Positions 1-6,678 of a stretch of 30,049 nucleotides of DNA are shown here, piece by piece. The DNA comes from Ruminococcus sp. UBA3286. GTDB taxonomy: Bacteria > Bacillota > Clostridia > Oscillospirales > Ruminococcaceae. Position 1 is the first letter of the stretch; every line of letters starts with the position of its first letter. The position numbers and the translations under genes were made by a program. The DNA lies in assembly GCA_002362135.1 (NCBI GenBank), contig DETO01000043.1:1-30049 (forward strand), in the 5' to 3' direction. A model generated the notes under the pieces. That model was not told the origin of the DNA and ran no database searches. It saw nothing but the letters and a program-made list of their open reading frames with translations.

Positions 1-53
1 TAATTTTTTTCTTTTGTCTTGTAAATTTTCCTTCCCTTGTTCTTGCGTTTCAT
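1..53 (-). CDS. 5' end of an unidentified gene (cut by window edge)
   Basis: An ATG at 53-51 is preceded by an AGGAGA ribosome binding site (about 62-67) and opens a frame of 17 codons that runs off the window. The visible peptide, MKRKNKGRKIYKTKEKN, is strongly basic and does not resemble the hydrophobic start of RnfB or the start of RnfC. It could be the cytoplasmic leader of a membrane protein or a basic soluble protein. It lies 53 bp downstream of the rnfA stop on the same strand, so it may be the fifth gene of the rpe-rnfDEA operon. The product cannot be identified from 17 residues. Confidence 0.45.
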   Translation of the reverse strand, partial: MKRKNKGRKIYKTKEKN

Positions 54-106
54 TTATTTTTTCTCCTAATCGGTCAATTTCATAAATAAGTCATAAGCGC
101 TTATCT

Positions 107-679
107 CTATGTCAGCGCATAAACTGCCATTGATATTATTCCAAGATACACAAGCATCGACGGAAATCCTCTGAATGCGGCAGGCACTTCCTTTGAACAT
201 AATCTGCGATATGCCGCCATGAGAATGAACGCCGCCAAAATAAATCCAGTTCCTGCTTCCGCTCCGGCTATCATAAAACCGCCGAGACTGTTGACGGCAG
301 GATAAACAGCCGCACGGTCGCTAACTATAAATAAAGTACCCATGACCGCGCAGTTGAACACTGAAACATGAATATATTTTCTTGTGATCTCAAAATTCTT
401 TTTGTCTGCAAAATAAAGAGCAGAGAGAAGCAAAACATATAATATCCCTATCGCAAGGGAATAAAACAGCAATCGGAAATCGCCCATCGACGGCGGAAGC
501 AGCTTATTTATAAAGTACGCCGCCGCTGATCCGACCGTGGTGAAAAAAGTTATGGTTATAGCCGTCCAGAGAAGATTTTTTTTACTTCCTGCCGCTATAA
601 ACAGGGTGCTTGTTCCAAGAGCCTGCGTAAGTATCAGATTAGTTGTAAGCAGTACTACCAGTTCAGCTATCAGAAACAT
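107..679 (-). CDS. rnfA: RnfA-like membrane subunit, missing one conserved Cys
   Basis: This is a 190-residue integral membrane protein of the RnfA/NqrE family, with about six hydrophobic segments. RnfA normally pairs with RnfE in the membrane core of the ion-pumping Rnf ferredoxin:NAD oxidoreductase, where two cysteines from each subunit hold a [2Fe-2S] centre. The start at 679 is chosen because GGAGGTGA lies 7 bp upstream and the length then matches the family; in-frame ATGs further upstream lie deeper inside rnfE. Family landmarks are TNLILTQALG (residues 13-22), SKK (32-34) and FNCAVMG (108-114). The second conserved Cys (C110) is present. The first, normally LG-x-CP, reads LGTST, so Ser24 stands in its place. 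The gene overlaps rnfE by 17 bp. The family is clear; the electron-transfer role is doubtful. Confidence 0.85.
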   Translation of the reverse strand: MFLIAELVVLLTTNLILTQALGTSTLFIAAGSKKNLLWTAITITFFTTVGSAAAYFINKLLPPSMGDFRLLFYSLAIGILYVLLLSALYFADKKNFEITRKYIHVSVFNCAVMGTLFIVSDRAAVYPAVNSLGGFMIAGAEAGTGFILAAFILMAAYRRLCSKEVPAAFRGFPSMLVYLGIISMAVYALT

Positions 680-1298
680 CGCCGTCACCTCCGCCGCTAT
701 TATTTTCATGTCTTGCCGCCGAGCGAATGCTGCGGTAAATTCCGCAGAAAACGCCGAGTAAAATAAATCCGCCAAACGGCATTCCCAATCCGCCTATCAG
801 CATATCCGCGTCAACGATCCTGCCGTATATCGTGCCGTATGCAAGCAATTCGCGCACAAAAGCTATTATCAGCATTACAGCGTCAAATCCGAGAATATAA
901 AATATGAGCGACAGTATCATAGTTCCGCGCTTCATTTTGAAAAACTTTGCCTCGGACTGTACAATTATCAGCGAATTCACTGCGAGAAGCATGAAATATA
1001 CTCCGAGTCTTTCGACAACTTCCGGGAAAAAATGGGACGCCGCAGATTTTACAGGGATATATACAAGTGAAGATATTATCGCATAGATAATTATTTTCAC
1101 AGCATATGGCAGCTTTTTCGAGATAAATGAGTTTATCATCACCGACAGAAAAGTTATTGCTGAAAATGCGTAAATAACCGCCAGCGCATTCGCTATCGTA
1201 TCGCCGCAAACGATAACGGGAGAGATCACCATAAGTCCCGAAAGTACGGTATTATCACCGAGAAGCCCGTCGAAAACAGAATTTTTCCTATTGTTCAT
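663..1298 (-). CDS. rnfE: RnfE-like membrane subunit, missing both conserved Cys
   Basis: This 211-residue membrane protein belongs to the RnfE/NqrD family, the inverted-topology partner of RnfA. Landmarks are an N-terminal DGLLGDN, the motif QSEAKFF (114-120) where the family has GRAEAF, and VRELLAYGTIYG near residues 155-166 matching the family REL-GxGT. In known RnfE proteins one cysteine sits in LGLCP and one in VNC. Here these read VISP (Ser26) and VNS (Ser109), so both iron-sulfur ligands are serine. A Cys at position 31 lies five residues from the usual place. The hydrophilic tail (HENNSGGGDGDVSDS) is longer than usual. The start has GGAGG 12 bp upstream. The gene overlaps rnfD by 11 bp and rnfA by 17 bp, so the three are probably translated together. 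Confidence 0.85.
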   Translation of the reverse strand: MNNRKNSVFDGLLGDNTVLSGLMVISPVIVCGDTIANALAVIYAFSAITFLSVMINSFISKKLPYAVKIIIYAIISSLVYIPVKSAASHFFPEVVERLGVYFMLLAVNSLIIVQSEAKFFKMKRGTMILSLIFYILGFDAVMLIIAFVRELLAYGTIYGRIVDADMLIGGLGMPFGGFILLGVFCGIYRSIRSAARHENNSGGGDGDVSDS

Positions 1299-2268
1299 CA
1301 GCTATTTTCGCCTCCTCAGATTCGGATAAGACGGCTTCCTGTTCTTTCGCCGCGAGATCGTCAATTCGCTTTTCGAGATTTTTCAGTCCCAGAGCAACGG
1401 GAGTGAAAAGCACGGATACAATTATCACTGCATTTTCCTTTGCCGTAGTCAGCACGAAAATATACGAGAAAACAGCTATGAAAAATCCGTAGAAAAAGGC
1501 GTAATAATTATGCTTCGGAGCGATTCGCCTGTCGGAAATGATATAAATTGCCGCAAACAGAACCATATTAGAAGCAAGGGTGTATTTCACCGAATCGCCG
1601 ACCGTGACGGACATCGGAGCGGCAACCGCTAAAAGAACAGTTCCTGCGATAGTTCCCAAAAACGCTCCTGATGAAATATCGCGGCGAAGCAGAAGAATAA
1701 GCGCCGCAACCGCCAGAAGAAGTATGCTGACAGCTCCCGAAGGCCCGCTAATATTCCCCATAAGGATCTCAAAATCAGTCGCGTTCATTTTGCCTGTTGT
1801 ATTAAAATTATGGCTCGCCGAACTTACCAGTTCCGCAGCTTTATCAAACACGCCCGTATGAACGTGAGGCGCGGTAAACATCAGCACGTCTTTTTTCCAC
1901 GATGTGAGTATAAACAAATAAGCTGCCGCCGCAGGAGAGAAGATCATATTTTTTCGTCCGCCGAAAAGATTTTTAGCGATCGTCACGGCAAATACGCAGG
2001 CTATCCCTGCTATTTTGTAATCGATAGCCGCAGGCAGCATGAGCGACAATATCATGGCGTCCGATATGCAGGTGAGATCGTCGGCTGTAAATTTCCGCTT
2101 CATCATTCGGAGAGATATAAGTTCCGCCGCTGTTGAAACAACAATACATATTCCCGAAAGCACAACTGCGCGCGCGCCGTAATAGAAATACTGCATAAGG
2201 CTTAGCGCCGCCAATGTCAGCATTATGTCTATCCATATGAATCTCTGAGATTTTATTTTATTCCGCAT
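1288..2268 (-). CDS. rnfD: RnfD-like membrane subunit (NQR2/RnfD family)
   Basis: This 326-residue protein has about nine to ten hydrophobic segments and belongs to the NQR2/RnfD/RnfE family. RnfD normally carries a covalently bound FMN and passes electrons within Rnf. The family motif around FGG-x-KN-x-FSPAA is visible at residues 102-114. The FMN acceptor normally lies in a DxxSGAT-type motif; at the matching place, just before the conserved GNISG, the sequence reads ELVSSAS (146-152), with Ser152 in place of Thr. The C terminus is charged and likely cytoplasmic. The start follows GGAG with 7 bp spacing inside the end of rpe, and the two genes overlap by 11 bp. rnfC and rnfG, which flank rnfD in standard operons, are absent. 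Confidence 0.88.
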   Translation of the reverse strand: MRNKIKSQRFIWIDIMLTLAALSLMQYFYYGARAVVLSGICIVVSTAAELISLRMMKRKFTADDLTCISDAMILSLMLPAAIDYKIAGIACVFAVTIAKNLFGGRKNMIFSPAAAAYLFILTSWKKDVLMFTAPHVHTGVFDKAAELVSSASHNFNTTGKMNATDFEILMGNISGPSGAVSILLLAVAALILLLRRDISSGAFLGTIAGTVLLAVAAPMSVTVGDSVKYTLASNMVLFAAIYIISDRRIAPKHNYYAFFYGFFIAVFSYIFVLTTAKENAVIIVSVLFTPVALGLKNLEKRIDDLAAKEQEAVLSESEEAKIADEQ

Positions 2269-2920
2269 TCGCGTCTCCTCTGATCAGCCGAGCAGATTCT
2301 TTCATGTCCTCCGCTTTGAAAAGATAACTTCCCGAAACAAAAACGTTTGCGCCTGCCGATCTCACAATCGGAGCTGTTTTATCATCGATGCCGCCGTCGA
2401 CCTGTATCATCAGATCTTTACGTCCGTTTTTGTCGGCGTATTCGCGTATTTCACGAATTTTTCCGGACATATCCATAAATTTCTGACCGCCGAATCCGGG
2501 TTCAACAGTCATTACGAGAACCATATCGACAAGTTCGATATACGGAAAAACTGCTTCCGCAGGAGTATTAGGCTTGATTGAAATTCCGATCTGACATTCA
2601 GTCTGCTGAATCGCCTTTATGGTTTCCATAGTATCGCTCGCGCTCTCGACATGAAAAGTTATCATGTCCGCACCTGCTTCGTCAAATCGCTTGATATACT
2701 TCAGCGGATCGATTATCATAAGATGCACGTCAAGGTACATATCCGTTTTTTTGCGAATCTGATTCAGAATTGGGATTCCGTAGCTGATATTCGGAACAAA
2801 TACGCCGTCCATAACATCAAAATGAATCCAGTCGATATTGTTGGCTTCGAGTTTTGCAATTTCCGATCCCAGACGGAGCATATCCGCACTAAGGATCGAC
2901 GCTGATACATAATAATTCAT
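2258..2920 (-). CDS. rpe: Ribulose-phosphate 3-epimerase
   Basis: Rpe interconverts D-ribulose 5-phosphate and D-xylulose 5-phosphate in the cytoplasmic pentose phosphate pathway. The 220-residue protein is full length for this TIM-barrel enzyme. It starts with the typical SASILSADM and keeps the metal ligands H33, D35 and H66 and the catalytic D175 (in VDGGI), plus the phosphate loop region PGFGGQKF (141-148). The start at 2920 has AGGAAG about 10 bp upstream. An in-frame ATG at 2944 is rejected because it has no ribosome binding site and sits directly at the predicted transcription start. It is the first gene of the operon and overlaps rnfD by 11 bp. Pairing of rpe with rnf-like genes has no obvious metabolic meaning. 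Confidence 0.96.
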   Translation of the reverse strand: MNYYVSASILSADMLRLGSEIAKLEANNIDWIHFDVMDGVFVPNISYGIPILNQIRKKTDMYLDVHLMIIDPLKYIKRFDEAGADMITFHVESASDTMETIKAIQQTECQIGISIKPNTPAEAVFPYIELVDMVLVMTVEPGFGGQKFMDMSGKIREIREYADKNGRKDLMIQVDGGIDDKTAPIVRSAGANVFVSGSYLFKAEDMKESARLIRGDANAE

Positions 2921-2952
2921 TGTTTTATCACTTCCTATTTTCATACACTTTA

Positions 2953-2981
2953 ATTATATAATATTTCTTGCCCGCCGTCAA
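2953..2981 (-). promoter_or_regulatory. Promoter of rpe-rnfDEA
   Basis: A -35 box TTGACG (2981-2976) and a -10 box TATAAT (2958-2953) are separated by exactly 17 bp. The predicted start site near 2946 leaves a short leader of about 25 nt before rpe. It is divergent from the rpsO promoter, with about 100 bp between the two -35 boxes. Confidence 0.85.
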
Positions 2982-3082
2982 TATGATTGAATTGATTTTT
3001 TGATTTATCTTTATAAAAACAGCGTGTTTTATCCGATAATCTGCTTGATATTGGATTTTTTGAAATTTTTTTCAAAAAACCC

Positions 3083-3111
3083 TTTACAAGAATAAAAAAA
3101 TGTGGTATAAT
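3083..3111 (+). promoter_or_regulatory. Promoter of rpsO-pnp
   Basis: TTTACA (3083-3088) and TATAAT (3106-3111) are spaced 17 bp apart, with an extended -10 TG just upstream (TGG-TATAAT). This fits a strong housekeeping sigma promoter. The leader to the rpsO start is about 80 nt. Confidence 0.85.
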
Positions 3112-3129
3112 ATTTTCACCGTGTACTTG

Positions 3130-3164
3130 GAGCAGGGCGTGTCCTCATGTTTCTCACCCTTCTC
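3130..3164 (+). promoter_or_regulatory. Possible S15 leader stem-loop
   Basis: In the rpsO leader, GAGCAGGG (3130-3137) can pair with CCCTTCTC (3157-3164), seven of eight positions, around a 19-nt loop. Ribosomal protein S15 is known to repress its own mRNA through leader structures in several bacteria, but the structures differ between groups and I cannot match this one to a named class. Confidence 0.4.
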
Positions 3165-3199
3165 TATGTTGACGGAATATTTTTAACGAGGTGCTTTCA

Positions 3200-3466
3200 A
3201 TGTTACTGAAAGAAGAAAAAACAGCCGTTATCGAGGCTAACAGAACAAGCGCAAACGACACGGGTTCTCCTGAGGTTCAGGTTGCTATTCTCACTAAGAG
3301 AATCAACGATCTTAACGCTCACCTGAAAATCCACAAGAATGACCACCACTCCAGAAGAGGTCTTCTCAAGATGGTCGGTCACAGACGTAACCTTCTTGCT
3401 TATCTCAAGAAGAAGGACATCAACAGATACCGTGCAGTAATCGAAAAGCTCGGTCTCCGTAAGTAA
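3200..3466 (+). CDS. rpsO: Small ribosomal subunit protein uS15
   Basis: S15 binds 16S rRNA in the platform of the 30S subunit and helps form bridges to the 50S subunit. The 88-residue product matches the family length and has the signature stretch around HLKIHKNDHHSRRGLLKMVG, with the conserved GSPEVQVA near the N terminus. The ATG at 3200 is preceded by GAGGTG with 7 bp spacing; a GTG at 3191 is part of that ribosome binding site and is rejected as the start. It is followed by pnp, the same gene order as in enterobacteria and bacilli. Confidence 0.98.
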   Translation: MLLKEEKTAVIEANRTSANDTGSPEVQVAILTKRINDLNAHLKIHKNDHHSRRGLLKMVGHRRNLLAYLKKKDINRYRAVIEKLGLRK

Positions 3467-3476
3467 TTCGTTTGCG

Positions 3477-3530
3477 AAGGCAGAGGGTTTTTACCTTCTG
3501 CCTTTAATGCATTGCCGATTTTTTTCGGCA
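3477..3530 (+). terminator. Two tandem hairpins after rpsO
   Basis: The first stem pairs 3477-3487 with 3494-3504 (11 bp including one G-T pair) around a short T-rich loop. The second pairs TGCCGA (3513-3518) with TCGGCA (3525-3530) around six T residues. Neither is followed by a long T run, so termination would be partial. They probably shape the 3' end of the rpsO message and allow read-through into pnp. Confidence 0.55.
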
Positions 3531-3544
3531 TTAATATTGTAACG

Positions 3545-3607
3545 CGGCTTTTAGCATTAAACTGTGATTCATAAATCAGTATGCGTCAGAGTTTATTGCT
3601 AAAGCCG
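3545..3607 (+). promoter_or_regulatory. Long stem-loop in the pnp leader
   Basis: The arm 3545-3563 pairs with 3590-3607 over 17 base pairs, with one bulged T and one T-T mismatch. The 26-nt loop holds a small inner stem (TGATT with AATCA). It ends about 40 bp before the pnp ribosome binding site. In E. coli a long rpsO-pnp leader hairpin is cut by RNase III and then used by PNPase to repress its own synthesis. This stem is in the same place and of suitable length, but its function here is inference. Confidence 0.65.
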
Positions 3608-3665
3608 ATGAAACTGAAATTTCAGAATCTGATTTTAAAGCAGGTTCTAAACAGGAGGCAAATTT

Positions 3666-5780
3666 ATGTTTGAAAATTACAGAGTCTTTGAAACTACCTA
3701 TGCGGGCAGACCGCTTATCGTTGAAACAGGTAAGACCTGCGGCCTTTCTAACGGTTCATGCTGGGTAAGATACGGCGAAACAGTCGTTATGGCAAACGTT
3801 ACGGCAAGCGCAAAGCCCAGAGAAGGCGTTGATTTCTTCCCTCTTTCCGTAGATTATGAAGAAAGACTTTACTCCGTAGGCAAGATTCCCGGCTCGTTTA
3901 CAAAGCGCGAGGGCAAGCCAAGTGAAAAGGCTATCCTTACTTCACGCTGCGTCGACAGGCCTATCCGTCCGCTTTTCCCCAAGGACATGAGAAACGACGT
4001 TTCCGTTGTTATGACAGTCCTTGCCGTTGAACCCGATAATTCTCCCGAGATCACGGGAATGATTGCAACTTCGATCGCTATTTCGATCTCCGATATTCCG
4101 TGGAACGGCCCTGTTGCAAGCATCAATGTCGGTCTCGTCGACGGCGAGATCGTGCTTAATCCTACTCTTGAACAGCGTGCAAAAACTGATCTCGTGCTGA
4201 CTGTTGCAGGTTCTGCCGAGAAGATCGTCATGATTGAAGCAGGCGCAAACGAAGTTCCCGAAGATAAAATGCTGGAATGCATACTTGCAGGTCATGAAGA
4301 GATCAAGAAAATGGTCGCTTTCATCGACGGTATCCGCAAGGAGATCGGCAAGCCGAAGTTTGCTTTCGAATCTATGGAAGTAGATCACGAAATGTTTGAC
4401 GCTATCGAGGAATTCGCCGCTGACAGAGTGAAAATCGCTCTCGATACCAATGACAAGACGGTACGCGACGCAAGGCTTGCTCCCATCATTGACGATATCC
4501 ACGCTAAATTTGACGAGACATATCCCGAACAGATCGCTATGATCGACGAATGTATATACAAACTCCAGAAGAAGATCGTTCGTACCTGGCTTTACGAGGG
4601 CAAGCGTGTTGACGGAAGAGGTATCGACGAAATTCGTCCTCTTGCGGCTGAAGCAGGAGTTCTTCCGCGCGTACACGGCTCGGGACTCTTTACACGCGGT
4701 CAGACGCAGGTTCTTACAATCGCAACTCTCGGTCCTGTAAGCGACGCGCAGCGCATTGACGGACTTGATGAAGAAGATTCCAAGAGATATATGCATCAGT
4801 ATAACTTCCCGAGTTATTCTGTCGGCGAAACAAAGCCTTCCAGAGGTCCGGGACGCCGCGAGATCGGTCACGGCGCACTTGCAGAACGCGCGCTCGCGCC
4901 TGTTATCCCCTCTGTTGAAGAATTCCCATATGCTATCAGAATGGTTTCTGAAGTTCTCTCTTCAAACGGTTCAACATCTCAGGGTTCTATCTGCGGTTCT
5001 ACCCTTGCTCTTATGGACGCAGGCGTTCCGATCAAAGAGCCTGTTGCAGGTATTTCATGCGGACTTATCACGCTCCCCGACAGCGACGAGTTTATGACTA
5101 TGGTCGATATTCAGGGTCTTGAGGACTTCTTCGGCGATATGGACTTTAAGGTCGGCGGTACTCGCAATGGTATTACCGCTATTCAGGTAGATATCAAAGT
5201 TGACGGTCTTACTCCCGCTATTATCAAGGAAGCGTTCGAAAAGACAAGAAAAGCTCGTCTCTACATTCTTGATGAAGTAATGCTCAAGGCTATTCCCGCT
5301 CCTCGCACGGAAGTTAAGGAATACGCTCCGAAGATGCTTCAGACTAAAGTTCCGGCTGAAAAGATACGCGAAGTTATCGGACAGGGCGGCAAAGTTATTC
5401 AGAAGATCTCTGCCGACTGCGATGTTAAGATCGATATCAACGACGAAGGCAATGTATTTATCAGCGGCATCGACGGCAACAATGCAAAGAAAGCGCTCCA
5501 GATCGTTGACACTATCGCGAATGGCCCTGAAGTTGGCGCTATCTACAGAGGAAAAGTTGTCCGCATAATGGATTTCGGCGCATTTGTTGAGATCGTTCCC
5601 GGAATGGACGGACTCGTTCATATTTCGAAGCTTGATAAATCAAGAGTTGAAAGAGTTGAGGATATCGTTTCTATCGGCGACGAGATCGTTGTAAAAGTTA
5701 CTGAGATAGATCGTCAGGGAAGAATCAATCTTTCACGCAAAGACGCTCTTGCCGAGATCGAAGCTAAGAAGAAAAATTAA
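3666..5780 (+). CDS. pnp: Polyribonucleotide nucleotidyltransferase (PNPase)
   Basis: PNPase is a trimeric 3'-to-5' exoribonuclease that degrades RNA by phosphorolysis and can add nucleotides in reverse. The 704-residue protein has the full domain order: RNase PH 1 (about 10-145), helical linker (about 150-230), RNase PH 2 (about 315-460 and onward), KH (about 555-612) and S1 (about 620-692). The active-site region DIQGLEDFFGDMDFKVGGT (481-499) keeps the acidic residues near 487 and 493. The KH loop is GQGG (572-575), with the usual Pro or Lys replaced by Gln. AGGAGG sits just upstream of the ATG. The gene lies downstream of rpsO behind a long leader hairpin that may mediate self-control. Confidence 0.98.
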   Translation: MFENYRVFETTYAGRPLIVETGKTCGLSNGSCWVRYGETVVMANVTASAKPREGVDFFPLSVDYEERLYSVGKIPGSFTKREGKPSEKAILTSRCVDRPIRPLFPKDMRNDVSVVMTVLAVEPDNSPEITGMIATSIAISISDIPWNGPVASINVGLVDGEIVLNPTLEQRAKTDLVLTVAGSAEKIVMIEAGANEVPEDKMLECILAGHEEIKKMVAFIDGIRKEIGKPKFAFESMEVDHEMFDAIEEFAADRVKIALDTNDKTVRDARLAPIIDDIHAKFDETYPEQIAMIDECIYKLQKKIVRTWLYEGKRVDGRGIDEIRPLAAEAGVLPRVHGSGLFTRGQTQVLTIATLGPVSDAQRIDGLDEEDSKRYMHQYNFPSYSVGETKPSRGPGRREIGHGALAERALAPVIPSVEEFPYAIRMVSEVLSSNGSTSQGSICGSTLALMDAGVPIKEPVAGISCGLITLPDSDEFMTMVDIQGLEDFFGDMDFKVGGTRNGITAIQVDIKVDGLTPAIIKEAFEKTRKARLYILDEVMLKAIPAPRTEVKEYAPKMLQTKVPAEKIREVIGQGGKVIQKISADCDVKIDINDEGNVFISGIDGNNAKKALQIVDTIANGPEVGAIYRGKVVRIMDFGAFVEIVPGMDGLVHISKLDKSRVERVEDIVSIGDEIVVKVTEIDRQGRINLSRKDALAEIEAKKKN

Positions 5781-5797
5781 ATAAATCAAGTTATTGC

Positions 5798-5834
5798 AAA
5801 GCGATATGCCCTATCATGAGCATATCGCTTTTTT
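5798..5834 (+). terminator. Intrinsic terminator of rpsO-pnp
   Basis: AAAGCGATATGC pairs perfectly with GCATATCGCTTT around a 10-nt loop and runs into six T residues. The ribosome binding site of the next gene begins at once after the T run, so that gene depends on read-through or an unseen promoter. Confidence 0.88.
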
Positions 5835-5846
5835 GAGGTGAAACAG

Positions 5847-6218
5847 TTGAAAATTAAATATATACATGAGCCTACCGACCTGCAATGCGGACAGGCGGTA
5901 CTTGCAATGGCGCTGAATAAAAGCGTCGATGAAATCGTCGAATATCTCGGCAACGACAGGGAAACTACTTTGAAAGAAATGAAAACAACATTTCGCGAAT
6001 TCGGAATGAACATTTCTGACAAGCGGTGCGAAGTGAATGAAAAAAGCGAACTTCCCAAAATGTGCCTGCTAAGTTTGGAAACGCCGAGATGCTGGCATTG
6101 GTCGATTTTTTATGACGGAATATTTTACGATCCCGAACATGGCGTACTTGATGATTTTCCGCAATCTGATCGCCGATATTACTGGGAGTTGTCAGAAAAA
6201 AATTATAAAAACGCTTGA
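5847..6218 (+). CDS. Small C39-like cysteine peptidase homologue
   Basis: This 123-residue protein looks like a stand-alone papain-like domain of the C39 peptidase group. The N-terminal DLQCGQAVLAMAL carries a probable nucleophile C14 after Gln13, and HWSIFYDGIFYDP carries a probable catalytic His84 and Asp95. This Cys-His-Asp order and spacing is the family pattern. There is no signal peptide or membrane span, so it is likely cytoplasmic, and it is not fused to an ABC transporter as bacteriocin-processing C39 domains are. The start is probably TTG at 5847, with GAGGTG 6 bp upstream; a GTG at 5838 would be part of that site. Its TGA stop lies inside the -35 box of the next promoter. The substrate is unknown. 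Confidence 0.65.
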   Translation: MKIKYIHEPTDLQCGQAVLAMALNKSVDEIVEYLGNDRETTLKEMKTTFREFGMNISDKRCEVNEKSELPKMCLLSLETPRCWHWSIFYDGIFYDPEHGVLDDFPQSDRRYYWELSEKNYKNA

Positions 6219-6243
6219 CAAATCAATTTTACTGTGCTATTAT
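6215..6243 (+). promoter_or_regulatory. Promoter of the GntR-ABC operon
   Basis: A perfect -35 TTGACA (6215-6220) and a -10 TATTAT (6238-6243) are 17 bp apart. The stop codon of the preceding gene is embedded in the -35 box. Confidence 0.85.
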
Positions 6244-6246
6244 ATA

Positions 6247-6275
6247 ACTATGGCAAGTGTATTACTTGCCATAGT
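6247..6275 (+). promoter_or_regulatory. Palindromic operator for the GntR regulator
   Basis: ACTATGGCAAGT (6247-6258) and ACTTGCCATAGT (6264-6275) form a perfect inverted repeat with a 5-bp spacer. It begins 4 bp after the -10 box and so covers the transcription start. This position and symmetry fit the operator of the dimeric regulator encoded directly downstream, acting as a repressor. As RNA the same sequence could fold into a hairpin. Confidence 0.75.
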
Positions 6276-6300
6276 ACACAAGTAACAGAAAGGAGAGCAT

Positions 6301-6678
6301 ATGTTTTCTATCGACCTAAAAAGCAGAACCCCTATTTATGAGCAGATCTACAGCAAGATCGTGGAACTTGTTGTAACAGGGAATCTTAAAGAAAATGATC
6401 AGCTGCCAAGCGTGCGGACTCTTGCGAAAGATATCGGCGTTAATCCAAATACCGTTACGAAAGCTTATCAGGAACTGGAACGCGGCGGAATAATCTATTC
6501 CATTCCCGGCCGCGGAAGTTTCGTTTCCGCACAAGATCCGAGTTTTTTCCACACGGCAGCTCTTGAAGAATTCGACAAAACCGCTGAAAAATCCCTGCGA
6601 CTCGGTGTTACTGCCGGAACGCTGCATGAACACATCGATGTAATTTCTGAAAAAAATCAGAAAGGAGATACCAAATGA
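6301..6678 (+). CDS. GntR-family regulator, YtrA subfamily
   Basis: This 125-residue protein has an N-terminal winged helix-turn-helix (about 10-75) with the GntR features IYEQIYSKI, LPSVRTLAKDIGVNPNTVTKAYQELE (two stretches of one domain) and GRGSFV. The short C-terminal helical tail, with no large ligand domain, is typical of the YtrA subfamily, which usually represses ABC transporter operons responding to envelope stress. It is preceded by GGAG and overlaps the ATPase gene by ATGA, so the two are translationally coupled. The 29-bp palindrome in its own promoter is the expected binding site, which implies autoregulation. The inducing signal is not evident. Confidence 0.92.
   Translation: MFSIDLKSRTPIYEQIYSKIVELVVTGNLKENDQLPSVRTLAKDIGVNPNTVTKAYQELERGGIIYSIPGRGSFVSAQDPSFFHTAALEEFDKTAEKSLRLGVTAGTLHEHIDVISEKNQKGDTK

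Noticed and set aside
93..104. 12-bp palindrome ATAAGCGCTTAT just after rnfA
   Set aside because: It is short, has no loop or T run to act as a terminator, and is within chance expectation for a window of this size.
2921..2944. Longer rpe start at 2944
   Set aside because: No ribosome binding site, and it coincides with the predicted transcription start; the family N terminus begins at 2920.
3942..4871. 309-codon open frame antisense to pnp
   Set aside because: It lies wholly inside the well-supported pnp gene, has no ribosome binding site, and its composition is that of a reverse shadow of pnp codons.
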